This document shows positions 1 through 9,064 of a DNA stretch of 53,546 nucleotides, in pieces. The notes under the pieces are model-generated. The model worked only from the letters and a program-made list of their open reading frames with translations. It had not been told where the DNA came from and searched no databases. Origin of the DNA: Phycisphaerales bacterium (lineage in GTDB: Bacteria > Planctomycetota > Phycisphaerae > Phycisphaerales > SM1A02). Numbering within the stretch: position 1 is the first letter of the stretch; the number at the start of each line of letters is the position of its first letter. The DNA is taken from NCBI GenBank assembly GCA_029260575.1, contig JAJDDB010000033.1:1-53546 (forward strand), in the 5' to 3' direction. A program made the translations under genes and the position numbers.

Positions 1-1
1 A

Positions 2-625
2 CCTGCGCCTTACAGAGGCAAACACCTGCCTTGGAAGACGTTCCTTCGAGCGCACTGGGGAGCTGTTGTCGCAGCAGACTTCTTTACAGTCGAGGTCTGG
101 ACATGCCGTGGTTTGACCCGCTACTCGGTGTTCTTTGTAATCGACTTGGCGACACGAAAAGTTGAAATCGCCGGCATCTCATCCAATCCAACTGGGGCGT
201 GGATGGCGCAACTGGCTCGGAATCTGACAGACTCACTTGACGGATTCTTGCGCGGTAAACGACTGTTTATCTGCGATCGTGATCCGCTCTACACGACAGA
301 GTTCCGTGATGTGTTTGCATCTGTTGGTGTTCAAGTGTTCCGACTGCCAGCCAAAAGTCCCGATCTGAACGCATTTGCGGAGCGCTTCGTCAGATCAATC
401 AAAGAGGAATGTCTGAATCGATTGATCATCTTTGGAGAACACCACCTGCGGTTTTCCATAGACGAATACATGCAACACTATCATCTTGAACGCAACCACC
501 AAGGACTCGTGAACCAACTCATCTTGAACCACAAGCAGGCAGGATCATGTCCAAACAACAAGGTCGAATGTCGAGAACGATTGGGCGGGATGCTCAAGTT
601 CTACCATCATCGGACAGCGGCGTAG
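2..625 (+). CDS. IS transposase with DDE integrase core, 5'-truncated by the window edge
   Basis: The frame is open from the first bases of the window, so this is the C-terminal 207 residues of a transposase that catalyses insertion-sequence strand transfer. The rve catalytic core is visible: first Asp in AADFF, second Asp in FICDRDPLY, Glu in [16 protein letters not shown], followed by the usual HLERNHQGL segment. It resembles the complete transposase at 9246-10298 (same VRS.K.ECLN and G..HL blocks, both ending in a short G(M/L)LK.Y tail), but the two have clearly diverged. The family is the IS3/IS481-like integrase-core group common in Planctomycetota; I cannot place it in a named IS. The N-terminal HTH part lies outside the window. 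Confidence 0.9.
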   Translation, partial: PAPYRGKHLPWKTFLRAHWGAVVAADFFTVEVWTCRGLTRYSVFFVIDLATRKVEIAGISSNPTGAWMAQLARNLTDSLDGFLRGKRLFICDRDPLYTTEFRDVFASVGVQVFRLPAKSPDLNAFAERFVRSIKEECLNRLIIFGEHHLRFSIDEYMQHYHLERNHQGLVNQLILNHKQAGSCPNNKVECRERLGGMLKFYHHRTAA

Positions 626-978
626 AGCTGGTCTATGCCGAAGAGTATGCGACGCTGCTGAATCGATCGGCGCTAATTGTTCGAGTGAAGCAGCCGTTCA
701 TCGATTGGGCCAACGCCATCGATGATGGTCCGAAGGCAATATTGGAGACCTACGAGCCAACACTGATGTTGATCGAGGATATGGAAGACCCTGCTGAATG
801 GAAGCGAGTCGAGAAGCGGTTGTGGAAATGCATCTTTGAGTATCAGTTGGCGAACTGGCATCGTGATCCAATTGAGTGGCCGCATCCGAGGAGTTTGGTC
901 ATGTTTCGTCAGTGGTTCGATGTCGAACTGCATCTCGGCGTGTATGACACGTGTGACGATCCGATACTGGAGACATGA
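547..978 (+). CDS. Conserved hypothetical protein, N-terminus uncertain because of the abutting IS
   Basis: A 143-residue acidic, Trp-rich protein without a recognisable catalytic motif. The part after about residue 38 ([16 protein letters not shown], later WHRDPIEWP and [11 protein letters not shown]) looks like a small conserved hypothetical family whose members I would expect to start at the equivalent of NRSA. Here the frame instead continues upstream into the end of the transposase gene, with the only ATGs at 547 and 568 and a CTG at 658. The IS therefore appears to have landed at the 5' end of the gene, which may now be a fusion or have lost its native start. No function can be assigned. 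Confidence 0.6.
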   Translation: MSKQQGRMSRTIGRDAQVLPSSDSGVELVYAEEYATLLNRSALIVRVKQPFIDWANAIDDGPKAILETYEPTLMLIEDMEDPAEWKRVEKRLWKCIFEYQLANWHRDPIEWPHPRSLVMFRQWFDVELHLGVYDTCDDPILET

Positions 979-1040
979 AGCAATCAGAGCACACGCGAGC
1001 CAGTTTGGTGTTCAACTGAATTCTGGAACCAAATTGTGTC

Positions 1041-1499
1041 CTAATACGGAGCAAGAACTGATCCGCGTAATCGAGTTTCACGCCGCGACGACTTGTCAAT
1101 CTTGACTGGTCTCAACACAGAAACTGTTGCGGAGACATCACCGCCAGAATGAACCTTCATTGTAGTCTGATGCTGTTCAACTGAGCATTCGATGCGCCGA
1201 GTCAAACAGTAGATGTGCCTTGTCTTGCAACGAATGACTCGAACGAATCCAGCCTTTCGGAGTGGCGTCAGATGATGACTGACTGTACGTACCGAGAGAT
1301 CAAGGATGTCAGCGATGCTCGAGACATCCTGTTCTCTCTGAGCAAGCGTTTCGAGGATCTCCAACCGAATCTCGTGATTCAGGACTGACAACAACTGTGC
1401 CAACGGTTTGGCGCTGAGACACGGAACAGGAGATGCCGGCGGAGCTGTTCGGATCATTGTAAGACTCAGATCATGGACGCCTGGCGATACGGCGATCAC
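1041..1499 (-). CDS. ArsR-like winged-helix transcriptional regulator
   Basis: A 152-residue protein (GTG start; an ATG at 1457 giving 138 residues is equally possible) with a central ArsR/SmtB-type winged helix. LSVLNHEIRLEILETL forms the first helices, VSSIADILDLSVRTVSHHL the helix-turn-helix, and LRKAGFVRVIRCKTRHIYCLT the wing. There is no clear metal-binding cysteine pair in the recognition helix, so the ligand is unknown. A beta-rich C-terminal extension follows the wing. The protein is organised like the regulator at 52852-53208, sharing the (H)(I/F)YCLT block and the tail. A perfect palindrome 60-80 bp upstream is a candidate autoregulatory operator. The gene stands alone on its strand. 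Confidence 0.8.
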   Translation of the reverse strand: MIAVSPGVHDLSLTMIRTAPPASPVPCLSAKPLAQLLSVLNHEIRLEILETLAQREQDVSSIADILDLSVRTVSHHLTPLRKAGFVRVIRCKTRHIYCLTRRIECSVEQHQTTMKVHSGGDVSATVSVLRPVKIDKSSRRETRLRGSVLAPY

Positions 1500-1800
1500 C
1501 CTTGATGACGTGAGTCATTGTTGTCTTTGGAATCAAGTCTGCGGTGGCGAAAATCTGGCATTTGCAAGATCTTGCAAATGAGGAATGGCTTTCAAGCGCA
1601 GAGAGTGGCTATGGCGCAACCAATGCAGGCGGTTTACATGCCGAGCAAGCCAGGAACTGCAACAGTTTGGCGCTCTGAACTTGCAGCATCAACTGCTATG
1701 GCTATGGCATGAACCAAAGACGTTCAGCTAGAGGAGTTCGACTCCCCTGGGTGACGGCGCATCGTGACGCTGCATTATGCTCCAACTGAAGACTGGTGCA
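1500..1800. other. Intergenic stretch between ArsR-like gene and secreted hydrolase gene
   Basis: About 300 bases without a convincing gene. The one clear structure is the 22-bp palindrome at 1559-1580. A small hairpin at 1733-1746 (GGAG / CTCC around TTCGA) resembles a tRNA T-arm in isolation but no tRNA can be folded around it. Confidence 0.6.
1559..1580. promoter_or_regulatory. Perfect 22-bp palindrome, candidate operator
   Basis: The half-site CATTTGCAAGA is followed immediately by its exact reverse complement, with no spacer. It lies 60-81 bp upstream of the GTG start of the ArsR-like gene, in the position expected for an operator bound by a dimeric winged-helix regulator. It is not followed by a T-run, so a terminator is less likely. 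Confidence 0.6.
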
Positions 1801-4800
1801 CTACGAGCACGCCCCCCACTGACGAAGCAACTCAAGGAGATCAAAGACGTCCACGACGTCAAAGGGAGCGGCAATTCCTGCCCCGGGACCATTTGCTCCC
1901 CAATCGCGCAAGAGCTCAAGAAGATCGAATATGTCTACGACGCCATCGCAACCAGGCGCGTAAACGTCAGCAATGTCTGCTGAACACGTTGGGTCGCAAC
2001 AGAAGACCTCTTGACATGTCATGCCAATGCCCTGGAACTCGCCGCCAGCCGCAGTGCAGGCCTGCACTGTCGTCGGGAAGACACAGCTGCCATCAGCAAA
2101 GCAGCACGGTCCGTTTTCTGAGATGGGGCAGTCCTGACAGACGGTGCCATCACCTAGATACATGCCGCCAGGAAGATTGGCGCACTCCGCGGGAGTCGAG
2201 TCACCTACACATGGCAAATCCTCTCGACAACACGCTCCGCGCTCATGTACGTCAATCGACTTGCAGGCAACGTTGTTCGCCGGGTTTTCCAGCACAGGCG
2301 TTGAAATCCGGACGCACAGATCGTGGAATCCTCCGATGGAGATTTGCACGCCTGTGAACTCGACGAGTTGGCTGGATTGTGCAGACAGGGATTGCAACGT
2401 TGTACTGGCCAACTGCTGCCCACCTGCACGAGGATCGCCATCGAAGAGCTCAATATCGATCGGATCGAGGGCATCCCAACGGGCGAGATTCTGAATGAGC
2501 GCAGACACGTCGAAAGACTCGTCGGTGTAGGGATCCTCGTTGCTGAAGGTGATGTTGGCCGGTGCCACAGCGGGATCGCCGACTTTCAGGAACGTGTATC
2601 GGAGTGTTGATGTCGGCGTCGTCGGGTTGACCCAAATGACATTGCTGCTGTGCATTCTCGCACTGCCGTTGATGACGCTTTCGTCCGGTGGGAGGAAGAA
2701 CTCGACGCCGTCACCAAGACATGTTGCAAAGAGACCCAGGAATCCGCGCTTGTCATAGACCACTGCGTCCATGCCAAGGGCCAAGTCGTCTTCTCCGTGG
2801 CTCGTCTCATCATCAAGTGTGACACGAGTCCACGTGCCACCTTGCCAGAGCCAGACCTGTACCTCATCAGTGTTCTGGTCAGTTGATACTGCTACGCGAC
2901 CATCGTTCACGCTGAGCATATAGATGGATACGACCGGTGACCAGATCTCGACAGGACTGCTGTCTGATCCAACCGTGATCTTCTTAACGCGATCGTCACG
3001 CTGGACCCAAGTGCCATGCTGATCAACTTCGAATGTGAATTCTGCCCAGCCGATCATGTTTCCACCGGCATCGGAACGGCCCAGTGACCGATCTACTGAT
3101 GGCATGGGTTGACTTCCATTGCCGCTGTAGGTTGTGACCTGAGTCGTCTGCCCGGTATTCACGTCATAGACATACAGGTTGTACGCGCCATGCCAAGGAA
3201 ACTGCGAGTCAAACACGTAGTAGGTGCGAATGAACGCGACAAATCCATTGCCCACACCGACGAGGTACTCGTATCGAGCATCTGTGCTTACGGCAAACTC
3301 GGTCTGCGTGATCAAGTCGTATGCATAGATGTCTTGTGTATTATCGCCGGCACGTTCATCTTCCCAAGCGACAATATCACCCTCAATTCTCGGCCGGAAT
3401 TGTTCGCCTGTCTGTACACAGATCTCGTATTCGATTCCTGTGATGAGGTCATATCCGAAGATGTCAAAGCTGTTTGAACCGCCGTATCGATTCTCCGCCC
3501 AGACGATAAACGTGCCATTCGTGTCAGTCGATTCAACTGGATTGGCTGTCGGCACATCAAAGAAAGGAACGTCTTGCGTGACCAATCCACTAATCACAAT
3601 ACAGTTGTCGTCGCTGTCATCGCAGAGGAAGCCGTCTGACACAACACAAATGCGTCGAGTGATCGGACCTAAACTCATACCTGACGTGTCAATGTGCGCG
3701 CTGAACTCAAGCTGATCACCAGGCGCGAGGTTTTCGTGAGGCAGCGGCGGGCCTGTAACAGTGGTGCCTTGGCTTGGCGGATTGATCTGCACTGCTTCCA
3801 GGTCCATTGGAGCGTTGCCATCGTTTCGAATGGCAAACGGCACTGTCACAATGTCGCCGACATTCGCAACGCCGAAATCAGATGCCGGCGGTTGAACGTA
3901 GACCCACGGAGCCTGCTGTATGTCGAGGAGTTGATGTCCGGAGATCACGAACGGCGACAACGGGCTGTCATACTCGATCACGACATCAAAAGAGAACGTG
4001 CCAGCGAGCTGACGCGGTATGCAGAACGACCACGTATCGCCGGCATCCTCCGGCTCGATACAACCCGAGCCCGGCGGAATCACAGGGTAATCGATTGGAA
4101 AGCTGTCAAAGCAATGGAACGAGCTCCCGTCACCCTGGATGTGAACCTCTACATCATGTGCAGGAGCGTTGCCGATGTTCCGTAGATTCAAATGAACTTC
4201 GATGTGCTCGCCGCTGTGCGCCTGGCCATCACCGTTGCCACAATCTCGAAGTGCGTCATCAATGACGACCTCACATACTTCGAAGACCGGTTCAAATTCA
4301 CCTTGAATGGGAATGTACCGGCTCACATCAAACTGTTGGCTGTACTGCGCACCACCTATTGAATACGTGACGTCGATGAATGCCGTGAGAGAGCAGGAAT
4401 CGGGAATCGTTGAGAAGTCAAAGTCGAAGTCGTCATCGCAATCAACTTCCCCCTGGCCAATAAGCCCGTAGTCCACAGTGTCATCCGTCACCGTGACCGG
4501 GCAGCCGGAAATCGTGACATGGGCTTGTACCGATTGAACATCTACAGAACTTGTAAGGCACACGAGCAAGGAGATTCCTTCCTCGCCAGCTTCGGGAATG
4601 CCATCACCATCGCCGCCAGGGTCATCCCATGTGACGCTTGCGATCGACAACGCGCTTCCCGGAGTCGAAGTGATACTCAGATTGTCAACGCCGACCGTCG
4701 CTGTCGCCGGACCCGAAAGGCTTTCAAGCCGACAGTCAAGCAAGTAAGACTCATTCCTTGAAATGGCAGCGCTGATGGGCACAGTGATCGTCTGCCATCC

Positions 4801-6087
4801 GGAAACAGAACTCAGCGGCTGCTGAGCAAGTGCATAGCCGCCACCCGAAGGATCGTTGAGGTTTACTAACAGCACGTCGTCCGATGAAGTCGCGAAGACC
4901 TTGTACCTGAATGACAACTCCGTATCGGATCCCGAAAGAAAGAACCGGTTATGAGCACGGGATGGCTGTGAAGGAGTAAGCCGCAGGTACCAGTTGGAAC
5001 CTTCCGCGACGACTGCGGCACTCCCGCTACCACCGTGATAAAGCCAGCCGGAATATCCAAGGTCGAATCGACCGTTGTGAATGGCCGGCGGGTTGCCGGG
5101 ATCTGCATGATTGGACGATTGGGAAGGACGATTACCGGCGCCGCCTCCGAGCCGCGAGTAGTAGGACCCTTGGCAGGCTGGAGAGGTACATCCGGGATCG
5201 AACGGATTGGTGCCGTCGTAGGCGTCTGGATTGATGTCGCAACCGCAGTTGTCGTCGACATTCCCCTGAATAGTTCCGGAATACCACGCATGAACTTTCT
5301 TGTGCTCAGCCCAGCAGAACAGGCCGTCAAGGGAATCCTCGTCGAGCGCATCTGTCAAGTCAAAGTTGAATCCATACGGCAATGCAACACCATTTGGGTC
5401 CTGCTGGTCGCATGGCTCCGTACACGCATCGTGACGAAAGTAGTTGTCGACCCATGTGTTCGGCGACCACTTGCTGTGGGGGAACGGATCGAGCCAGTTG
5501 CAACCGCTTCCACAATTCCCATCCACAGGATGAGGATCGAGCGTCGTGACGTGATCCACTGGAATACTGTCGGCCGCAAGTCGCCGCACGGCTTCGCTGT
5601 TCACCGAGGCCCCGCGACTATGACCAATGAAATGAAGAAAGCGGTTCTGCAGCGGATCGATCGTCAGATCACCGCGAGAATCACGAAGTGCTGCAAACAA
5701 TGCATCGCCTGCTGCCTCAGCGTAGCTCCAGTTGATTCCGGGGATTGTGCAGATGCCCAGACCACCATCCGACTCCTCGACCCAATCAAAGATGAGCACA
5801 ATGTGCTGCGACGCCGAGCTGTTGCCGGACTTGTATTTCCACTCGCCCGTACCCGGGTCGTACTGAAAAACAGCGCCTTTGCCCTCCGGCGATGCCGCGA
5901 GGATCTCCTCAGCCATGCTAAACGTCCAACATGGTGGACCGCCCAAGAAGCAGTCGTCCAGATGAAACCCGTGTGTAATGACCGTTGTTGTCGCTTGCGC
6001 CGCGAGAGGCCGAGACAGCCCGACGCTCGCCAAGAATGCGACACCTATTGCCAGCCAACGTGTGCAACTAAACTTTCGCCGCGCCAT
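1801..6087 (-). CDS. Giant secreted alpha/beta hydrolase with beta-propeller and dockerin-like C-terminus
   Basis: A 1428-residue exported protein. The start at 6087 is chosen for its GGGAG Shine-Dalgarno and because it opens a classic signal peptide (MARRKFSCTRWLAIGVAFLA...LAAQA); the frame is open to 6126. After the signal comes an alpha/beta hydrolase domain with VITHGFH (oxyanion region) and nucleophile Ser157 in FIGHSRG, rich in cysteine pairs. Next come beta-sandwich regions, TolB-like propeller repeats (IVWAENRYGG, IVAWEDERAG, FDIFGYDL, DIYAYDL), a CARDB-like domain near 1180-1290, and two Cys-rich repeats (GACCRED, GPCCFADGSC). The C-terminal pair IFDLLELLRDWG / VFDLLELLRQWG is the tail seen on many Phycisphaerae secreted proteins. 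The substrate is unknown; lipase or esterase activity is inferred from the fold. It is a plausible type II secretion substrate. Confidence 0.85.
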   Translation of the reverse strand: MARRKFSCTRWLAIGVAFLASVGLSRPLAAQATTTVITHGFHLDDCFLGGPPCWTFSMAEEILAASPEGKGAVFQYDPGTGEWKYKSGNSSASQHIVLIFDWVEESDGGLGICTIPGINWSYAEAAGDALFAALRDSRGDLTIDPLQNRFLHFIGHSRGASVNSEAVRRLAADSIPVDHVTTLDPHPVDGNCGSGCNWLDPFPHSKWSPNTWVDNYFRHDACTEPCDQQDPNGVALPYGFNFDLTDALDEDSLDGLFCWAEHKKVHAWYSGTIQGNVDDNCGCDINPDAYDGTNPFDPGCTSPACQGSYYSRLGGGAGNRPSQSSNHADPGNPPAIHNGRFDLGYSGWLYHGGSGSAAVVAEGSNWYLRLTPSQPSRAHNRFFLSGSDTELSFRYKVFATSSDDVLLVNLNDPSGGGYALAQQPLSSVSGWQTITVPISAAISRNESYLLDCRLESLSGPATATVGVDNLSITSTPGSALSIASVTWDDPGGDGDGIPEAGEEGISLLVCLTSSVDVQSVQAHVTISGCPVTVTDDTVDYGLIGQGEVDCDDDFDFDFSTIPDSCSLTAFIDVTYSIGGAQYSQQFDVSRYIPIQGEFEPVFEVCEVVIDDALRDCGNGDGQAHSGEHIEVHLNLRNIGNAPAHDVEVHIQGDGSSFHCFDSFPIDYPVIPPGSGCIEPEDAGDTWSFCIPRQLAGTFSFDVVIEYDSPLSPFVISGHQLLDIQQAPWVYVQPPASDFGVANVGDIVTVPFAIRNDGNAPMDLEAVQINPPSQGTTVTGPPLPHENLAPGDQLEFSAHIDTSGMSLGPITRRICVVSDGFLCDDSDDNCIVISGLVTQDVPFFDVPTANPVESTDTNGTFIVWAENRYGGSNSFDIFGYDLITGIEYEICVQTGEQFRPRIEGDIVAWEDERAGDNTQDIYAYDLITQTEFAVSTDARYEYLVGVGNGFVAFIRTYYVFDSQFPWHGAYNLYVYDVNTGQTTQVTTYSGNGSQPMPSVDRSLGRSDAGGNMIGWAEFTFEVDQHGTWVQRDDRVKKITVGSDSSPVEIWSPVVSIYMLSVNDGRVAVSTDQNTDEVQVWLWQGGTWTRVTLDDETSHGEDDLALGMDAVVYDKRGFLGLFATCLGDGVEFFLPPDESVINGSARMHSSNVIWVNPTTPTSTLRYTFLKVGDPAVAPANITFSNEDPYTDESFDVSALIQNLARWDALDPIDIELFDGDPRAGGQQLASTTLQSLSAQSSQLVEFTGVQISIGGFHDLCVRISTPVLENPANNVACKSIDVHERGACCREDLPCVGDSTPAECANLPGGMYLGDGTVCQDCPISENGPCCFADGSCVFPTTVQACTAAGGEFQGIGMTCQEVFCCDPTCSADIADVYAPGCDGVVDIFDLLELLRDWGANGPGAGIAAPFDVVDVFDLLELLRQWGACS

Positions 6088-6169
6088 GACCTGCTCCCTG
6101 CGTGGATTGAAGAGCACCCCCCGCAATCCACTACGTTGGTAGTGAGGTCATCTGGTGGATTTGTCGAGA

Positions 6170-8260
6170 CTAATCTGTCGAAGAATCGTCTCGCGTATCC
6201 GAATCGCGGGTGACAATTGGCGGCAGATCATCCAGGTAGAGCGTTCTCGGATCGGGTGCTTTGCCTTCTTCTTGCAAGTTAACATACGGCTCGGAAGGTA
6301 TGAAAGAATCGGCCAGAAGCTCGCCCGTATGGCTGAGTAGGAACATTACGGACCCTATTTTGTCGCCAGCGAGTAGTTGGTCGTCAAGGAAAACGTCAAC
6401 TCTGGCAAAATCGTCTCGCATTGACTCCTCGATCGCTGGAAGAATTTTTGCTCCGCTGAAGTTGCGCGCAAGATCGGGAGGATGCAGTGCCTTGTACCAA
6501 ACTACCGTCCCTTGATTGGCAAAGGGAGGTGCGGTGTCTAGAAATTCTCGTTCGATATGATCCATTGTCGCCAACAGCCCCATGCACACAACGGTCGGGT
6601 ATGTATCGAGATCAACACCGCGTTTCGCCCAGCGGACTTCCTTGTTGTCCCCGCCAAGAATGAGAAGATTGTGATCCTTGAGATACACAGGGGGACTGAG
6701 TGAGCCGTCATGCCAGATCTGATATAGCAATTGGTTCTCTAGTGAATAGATTCGAAGACAACGCGGGCTCAGCGGGGCATGACCAAAGATGACGACTAGT
6801 TCCGGACCGTCGAACTCCTCGAAAATTTCAATCGCAGATACGTAATCTGCATCGAATTGCTCTCCTGCAAACTCCAGCCGATCATTTCGCAAGGACAACG
6901 GGATGTCCGCGTCTGTTATCTCTGCAGACCAGAGCGGCACATCTAGGCTTGAATCGATATCGAAGACACACATGCGCCTCTGATGTGGGCTTGGATCGTC
7001 AAAGCTGTGTACGACTGCTAGGAGGCGGCGCCCCTCGTAGAGCCCTGTCCCGTCGATTAGATGCGTAATCCGGCTAGACATTCGATGATTTGCGTGCCAT
7101 TGCTTGAGCAGAGAGCCTCCGATCGATTGAAGCTGGGCACTACGACCATTCGAAGAGAATTGGATGTGACTTGGATGTGTCAGCAGGAATCTGGTTGAGC
7201 CGACAGTCAATACCAATGACAATCCAATGATGCACATACAGGATAATGATGTCATCATGATTGGATGCTGTCCTACCCAGCGAGCCGCTCTCTGCCACGC
7301 AGTTGGTCTCCGCGCTTCAATCGGCTCGCGGTGAAGATGCCGGCGGATGTCAGCCGCCACTTCCGCAGTGGACTGGTAGCGATCAGATTGCTCTTTCGCG
7401 AGGGCCTTCGTGAGGATTGCGTCAAGATCACCGCGAAGTTCTCGATTGAGTTCGCTTGGTGGTCTGGGTTGCTGTTCTTCAATCGTGCGGGCGATTTGTG
7501 TATGGCTCTTGCCTGCAATGTCATAGGGCAGGCAACCGCAAAGAAATTCGTAAAGCACAACACCGAGCGCGTAGACATCGCTTGTCACGTCAACGTTTTT
7601 GAGGTCGACTCCACACTGTTCCGGGCTCATGTACGCCAGAGTTCCAATGATATGTCCGACCTCAGTCATCGCCGTCGAACGTGTGATTTCAGAATCCGTG
7701 GCTCGGGCCACGCCGAAGTCGATAATCTTCGGCCGCCCCATCTTGTCGATGAGGATGTTCGCAGGCTTCAAATCCCTGTGAATGATGCTCTTGATATGAC
7801 CGTGATGAACCGCGTCACACACATCCGCAAACAACTCGAGGCGCTGCCGAATCGACAGTTCCATTTCCCTGCAGAATGTTGTGATACTGCGCGCGTCAGG
7901 AACTAACTCCATCGCGAAATACGGTGCGATCCCCTGCCCGTCATTGAATGTGCCCGAATCGTAAAGCTGTGCGATACCCGAGTGGTTGAGCCGGGCCATC
8001 GTCTCCGTCTCGTTTTGAAATCGTCGCAGTGATGATCGCGAGGCCACACCCTGCCGCATGACCTTCAGTGCCACCAATCGGCGAGAGCCAACCTGCTGGG
8101 CTTCGTAAACCTTTCCCATGCCTCCGGATGCGATCAATCCCTGAATCTGAAACCCGGGTATATTCGGAGTCAGGTCAGGGACTAGGTCCTCCGAGGAGTC
8201 GGTGGATTTCTCCTCCCGCAGCGCGGCCGCCAATCGTCCAAAATCACTCGGCTCAGTCAT
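6170..8260 (-). CDS. Membrane Ser/Thr protein kinase (PknB-like)
   Basis: A 696-residue Hanks-type kinase. The ATG at 8260 is preferred because the in-frame extension to 8413 would overrun the divergent promoter region. The kinase domain spans about residues 37-305: glycine loop IASGGMGKVYEA, ATP-binding Lys66 in VALKVM, catalytic HRDLKPAN (Asp163), DFG (Asp181) and MSPEQ. A single transmembrane helix at about 334-356 is followed by a roughly 340-residue extracytoplasmic domain without recognised repeats, presumably the sensor. It is divergent from an ECF sigma factor 123 bp away, a pairing known in planctomycetes where kinases sit beside ECF sigma genes. The kinase probably controls that sigma factor, but this is inference. 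Confidence 0.93.
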   Translation of the reverse strand: MTEPSDFGRLAAALREEKSTDSSEDLVPDLTPNIPGFQIQGLIASGGMGKVYEAQQVGSRRLVALKVMRQGVASRSSLRRFQNETETMARLNHSGIAQLYDSGTFNDGQGIAPYFAMELVPDARSITTFCREMELSIRQRLELFADVCDAVHHGHIKSIIHRDLKPANILIDKMGRPKIIDFGVARATDSEITRSTAMTEVGHIIGTLAYMSPEQCGVDLKNVDVTSDVYALGVVLYEFLCGCLPYDIAGKSHTQIARTIEEQQPRPPSELNRELRGDLDAILTKALAKEQSDRYQSTAEVAADIRRHLHREPIEARRPTAWQRAARWVGQHPIMMTSLSCMCIIGLSLVLTVGSTRFLLTHPSHIQFSSNGRSAQLQSIGGSLLKQWHANHRMSSRITHLIDGTGLYEGRRLLAVVHSFDDPSPHQRRMCVFDIDSSLDVPLWSAEITDADIPLSLRNDRLEFAGEQFDADYVSAIEIFEEFDGPELVVIFGHAPLSPRCLRIYSLENQLLYQIWHDGSLSPPVYLKDHNLLILGGDNKEVRWAKRGVDLDTYPTVVCMGLLATMDHIEREFLDTAPPFANQGTVVWYKALHPPDLARNFSGAKILPAIEESMRDDFARVDVFLDDQLLAGDKIGSVMFLLSHTGELLADSFIPSEPYVNLQEEGKAPDPRTLYLDDLPPIVTRDSDTRDDSSTD

Positions 8261-8383
8261 TGCGGACCCGTCCCTGCACTCAATACGATTGTACAGAGAG
8301 GATCTGGGAACATATTTCTCGCGAATGATCCCTTGGAAGCAATATCCGGAAGCAGGGTCCTCTAAAACCGACTGAGATCGGCA
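8261..8383. promoter_or_regulatory. Divergent promoter region, kinase / ECF sigma factor
   Basis: A 123-bp spacer between the oppositely oriented start codons of the kinase and the sigma factor; both promoters must lie here. No consensus -35/-10 pair stands out, which would fit an autoregulated ECF-type promoter. AGAGGA and TCCTCT form loose distant inverted arms. Confidence 0.4.
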
Positions 8384-9064
8384 ATGATCTTCCAAACAAC
8401 AAACCACACACAACTGTATATTGCCCGCGACGATCCAGCCGCGATGGCCGCTCTTGTCGTGGCCTATCAGAAGCCGATACTCGAGTTCTTTAGGTCAATC
8501 GCGCGGAACGATGACAAAGCCGCCGATCTCGCCCAGGAATTCATCAAAGGCAAGTTCCTCGGTGGGACGGTCGTCCAGTCTTTCGATCACACTCAAGGAA
8601 CTAGATTCCGCGATTACCTCAAAGAATGTCTCCGCAACTTCTTTCGCGATGTCTGCCGGCGTCCCGATCGATCTGTGCCACTCGGTTCGGTGATCTCTAC
8701 AATTCCCGACGCTGATTGGCAAAAGGCAAACGATGCTCTTGATCGTTCCATTGCCGTTACAGTAATGCAGGAATCGCTCGATGCCGTCGAGCACTCACTT
8801 GTTGAACGCGGGAGGCATCGAGCCTGGCAGGTCTTTGAAGCGAGCTACCTTCGGCCCCTGAAATATGGCTGTGAATGTCCAGATATAGGATCGTTCATGG
8901 AGGAATTCGGAGCGAAGAACCCGCAGGAGATCTACGATTTGAGGAGTTCGGTGATAAAGGACGTAAGACGAGAGGCCAAGCGTCGTGTGGGGATATTAGT
9001 TGACGATGCCGCGGACACCGAAACAGAGCTGAACTACTATCTGAGCTGCATCGCCGCGAAGTGA
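8384..9064 (+). CDS. ECF-type RNA polymerase sigma factor, planctomycetal family
   Basis: A 226-residue cytoplasmic sigma-70-like factor. Region 2 is recognisable at about residues 25-90: FFRSIARNDDKAADLAQEF (core-binding helix 2.2 type) followed by GTRFRDYLKECLRNFFRDVCRRP (2.4-like DNA-binding helix). A linker follows. The C-terminal part (about 140-205: VFEASYLRPL, DIGSFMEEFG, VIKDVRREAKRRV) fits a diverged region 4 as in planctomycete-specific ECF groups that adjoin Ser/Thr kinases. It is longer than a typical ECF factor (about 180-200 aa). No anti-sigma gene is adjacent; the divergent kinase is the obvious partner. The ATG has only a weak GAGA-type Shine-Dalgarno. Confidence 0.8.
   Translation: MIFQTTNHTQLYIARDDPAAMAALVVAYQKPILEFFRSIARNDDKAADLAQEFIKGKFLGGTVVQSFDHTQGTRFRDYLKECLRNFFRDVCRRPDRSVPLGSVISTIPDADWQKANDALDRSIAVTVMQESLDAVEHSLVERGRHRAWQVFEASYLRPLKYGCECPDIGSFMEEFGAKNPQEIYDLRSSVIKDVRREAKRRVGILVDDAADTETELNYYLSCIAAK

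Noticed and set aside
1731-1760. T-arm-like GGAGTTCGACTCC suggesting a tRNA or tmRNA end
   Set aside because: No acceptor, D or anticodon arms can be paired around it and no CCA end follows.
5035-6213. 392-residue plus-strand reading frame opposite the secreted hydrolase
   Set aside because: It is antisense to a gene with clear domains, is rich in Arg/Ile/Val shadow composition and has no recognisable motif.
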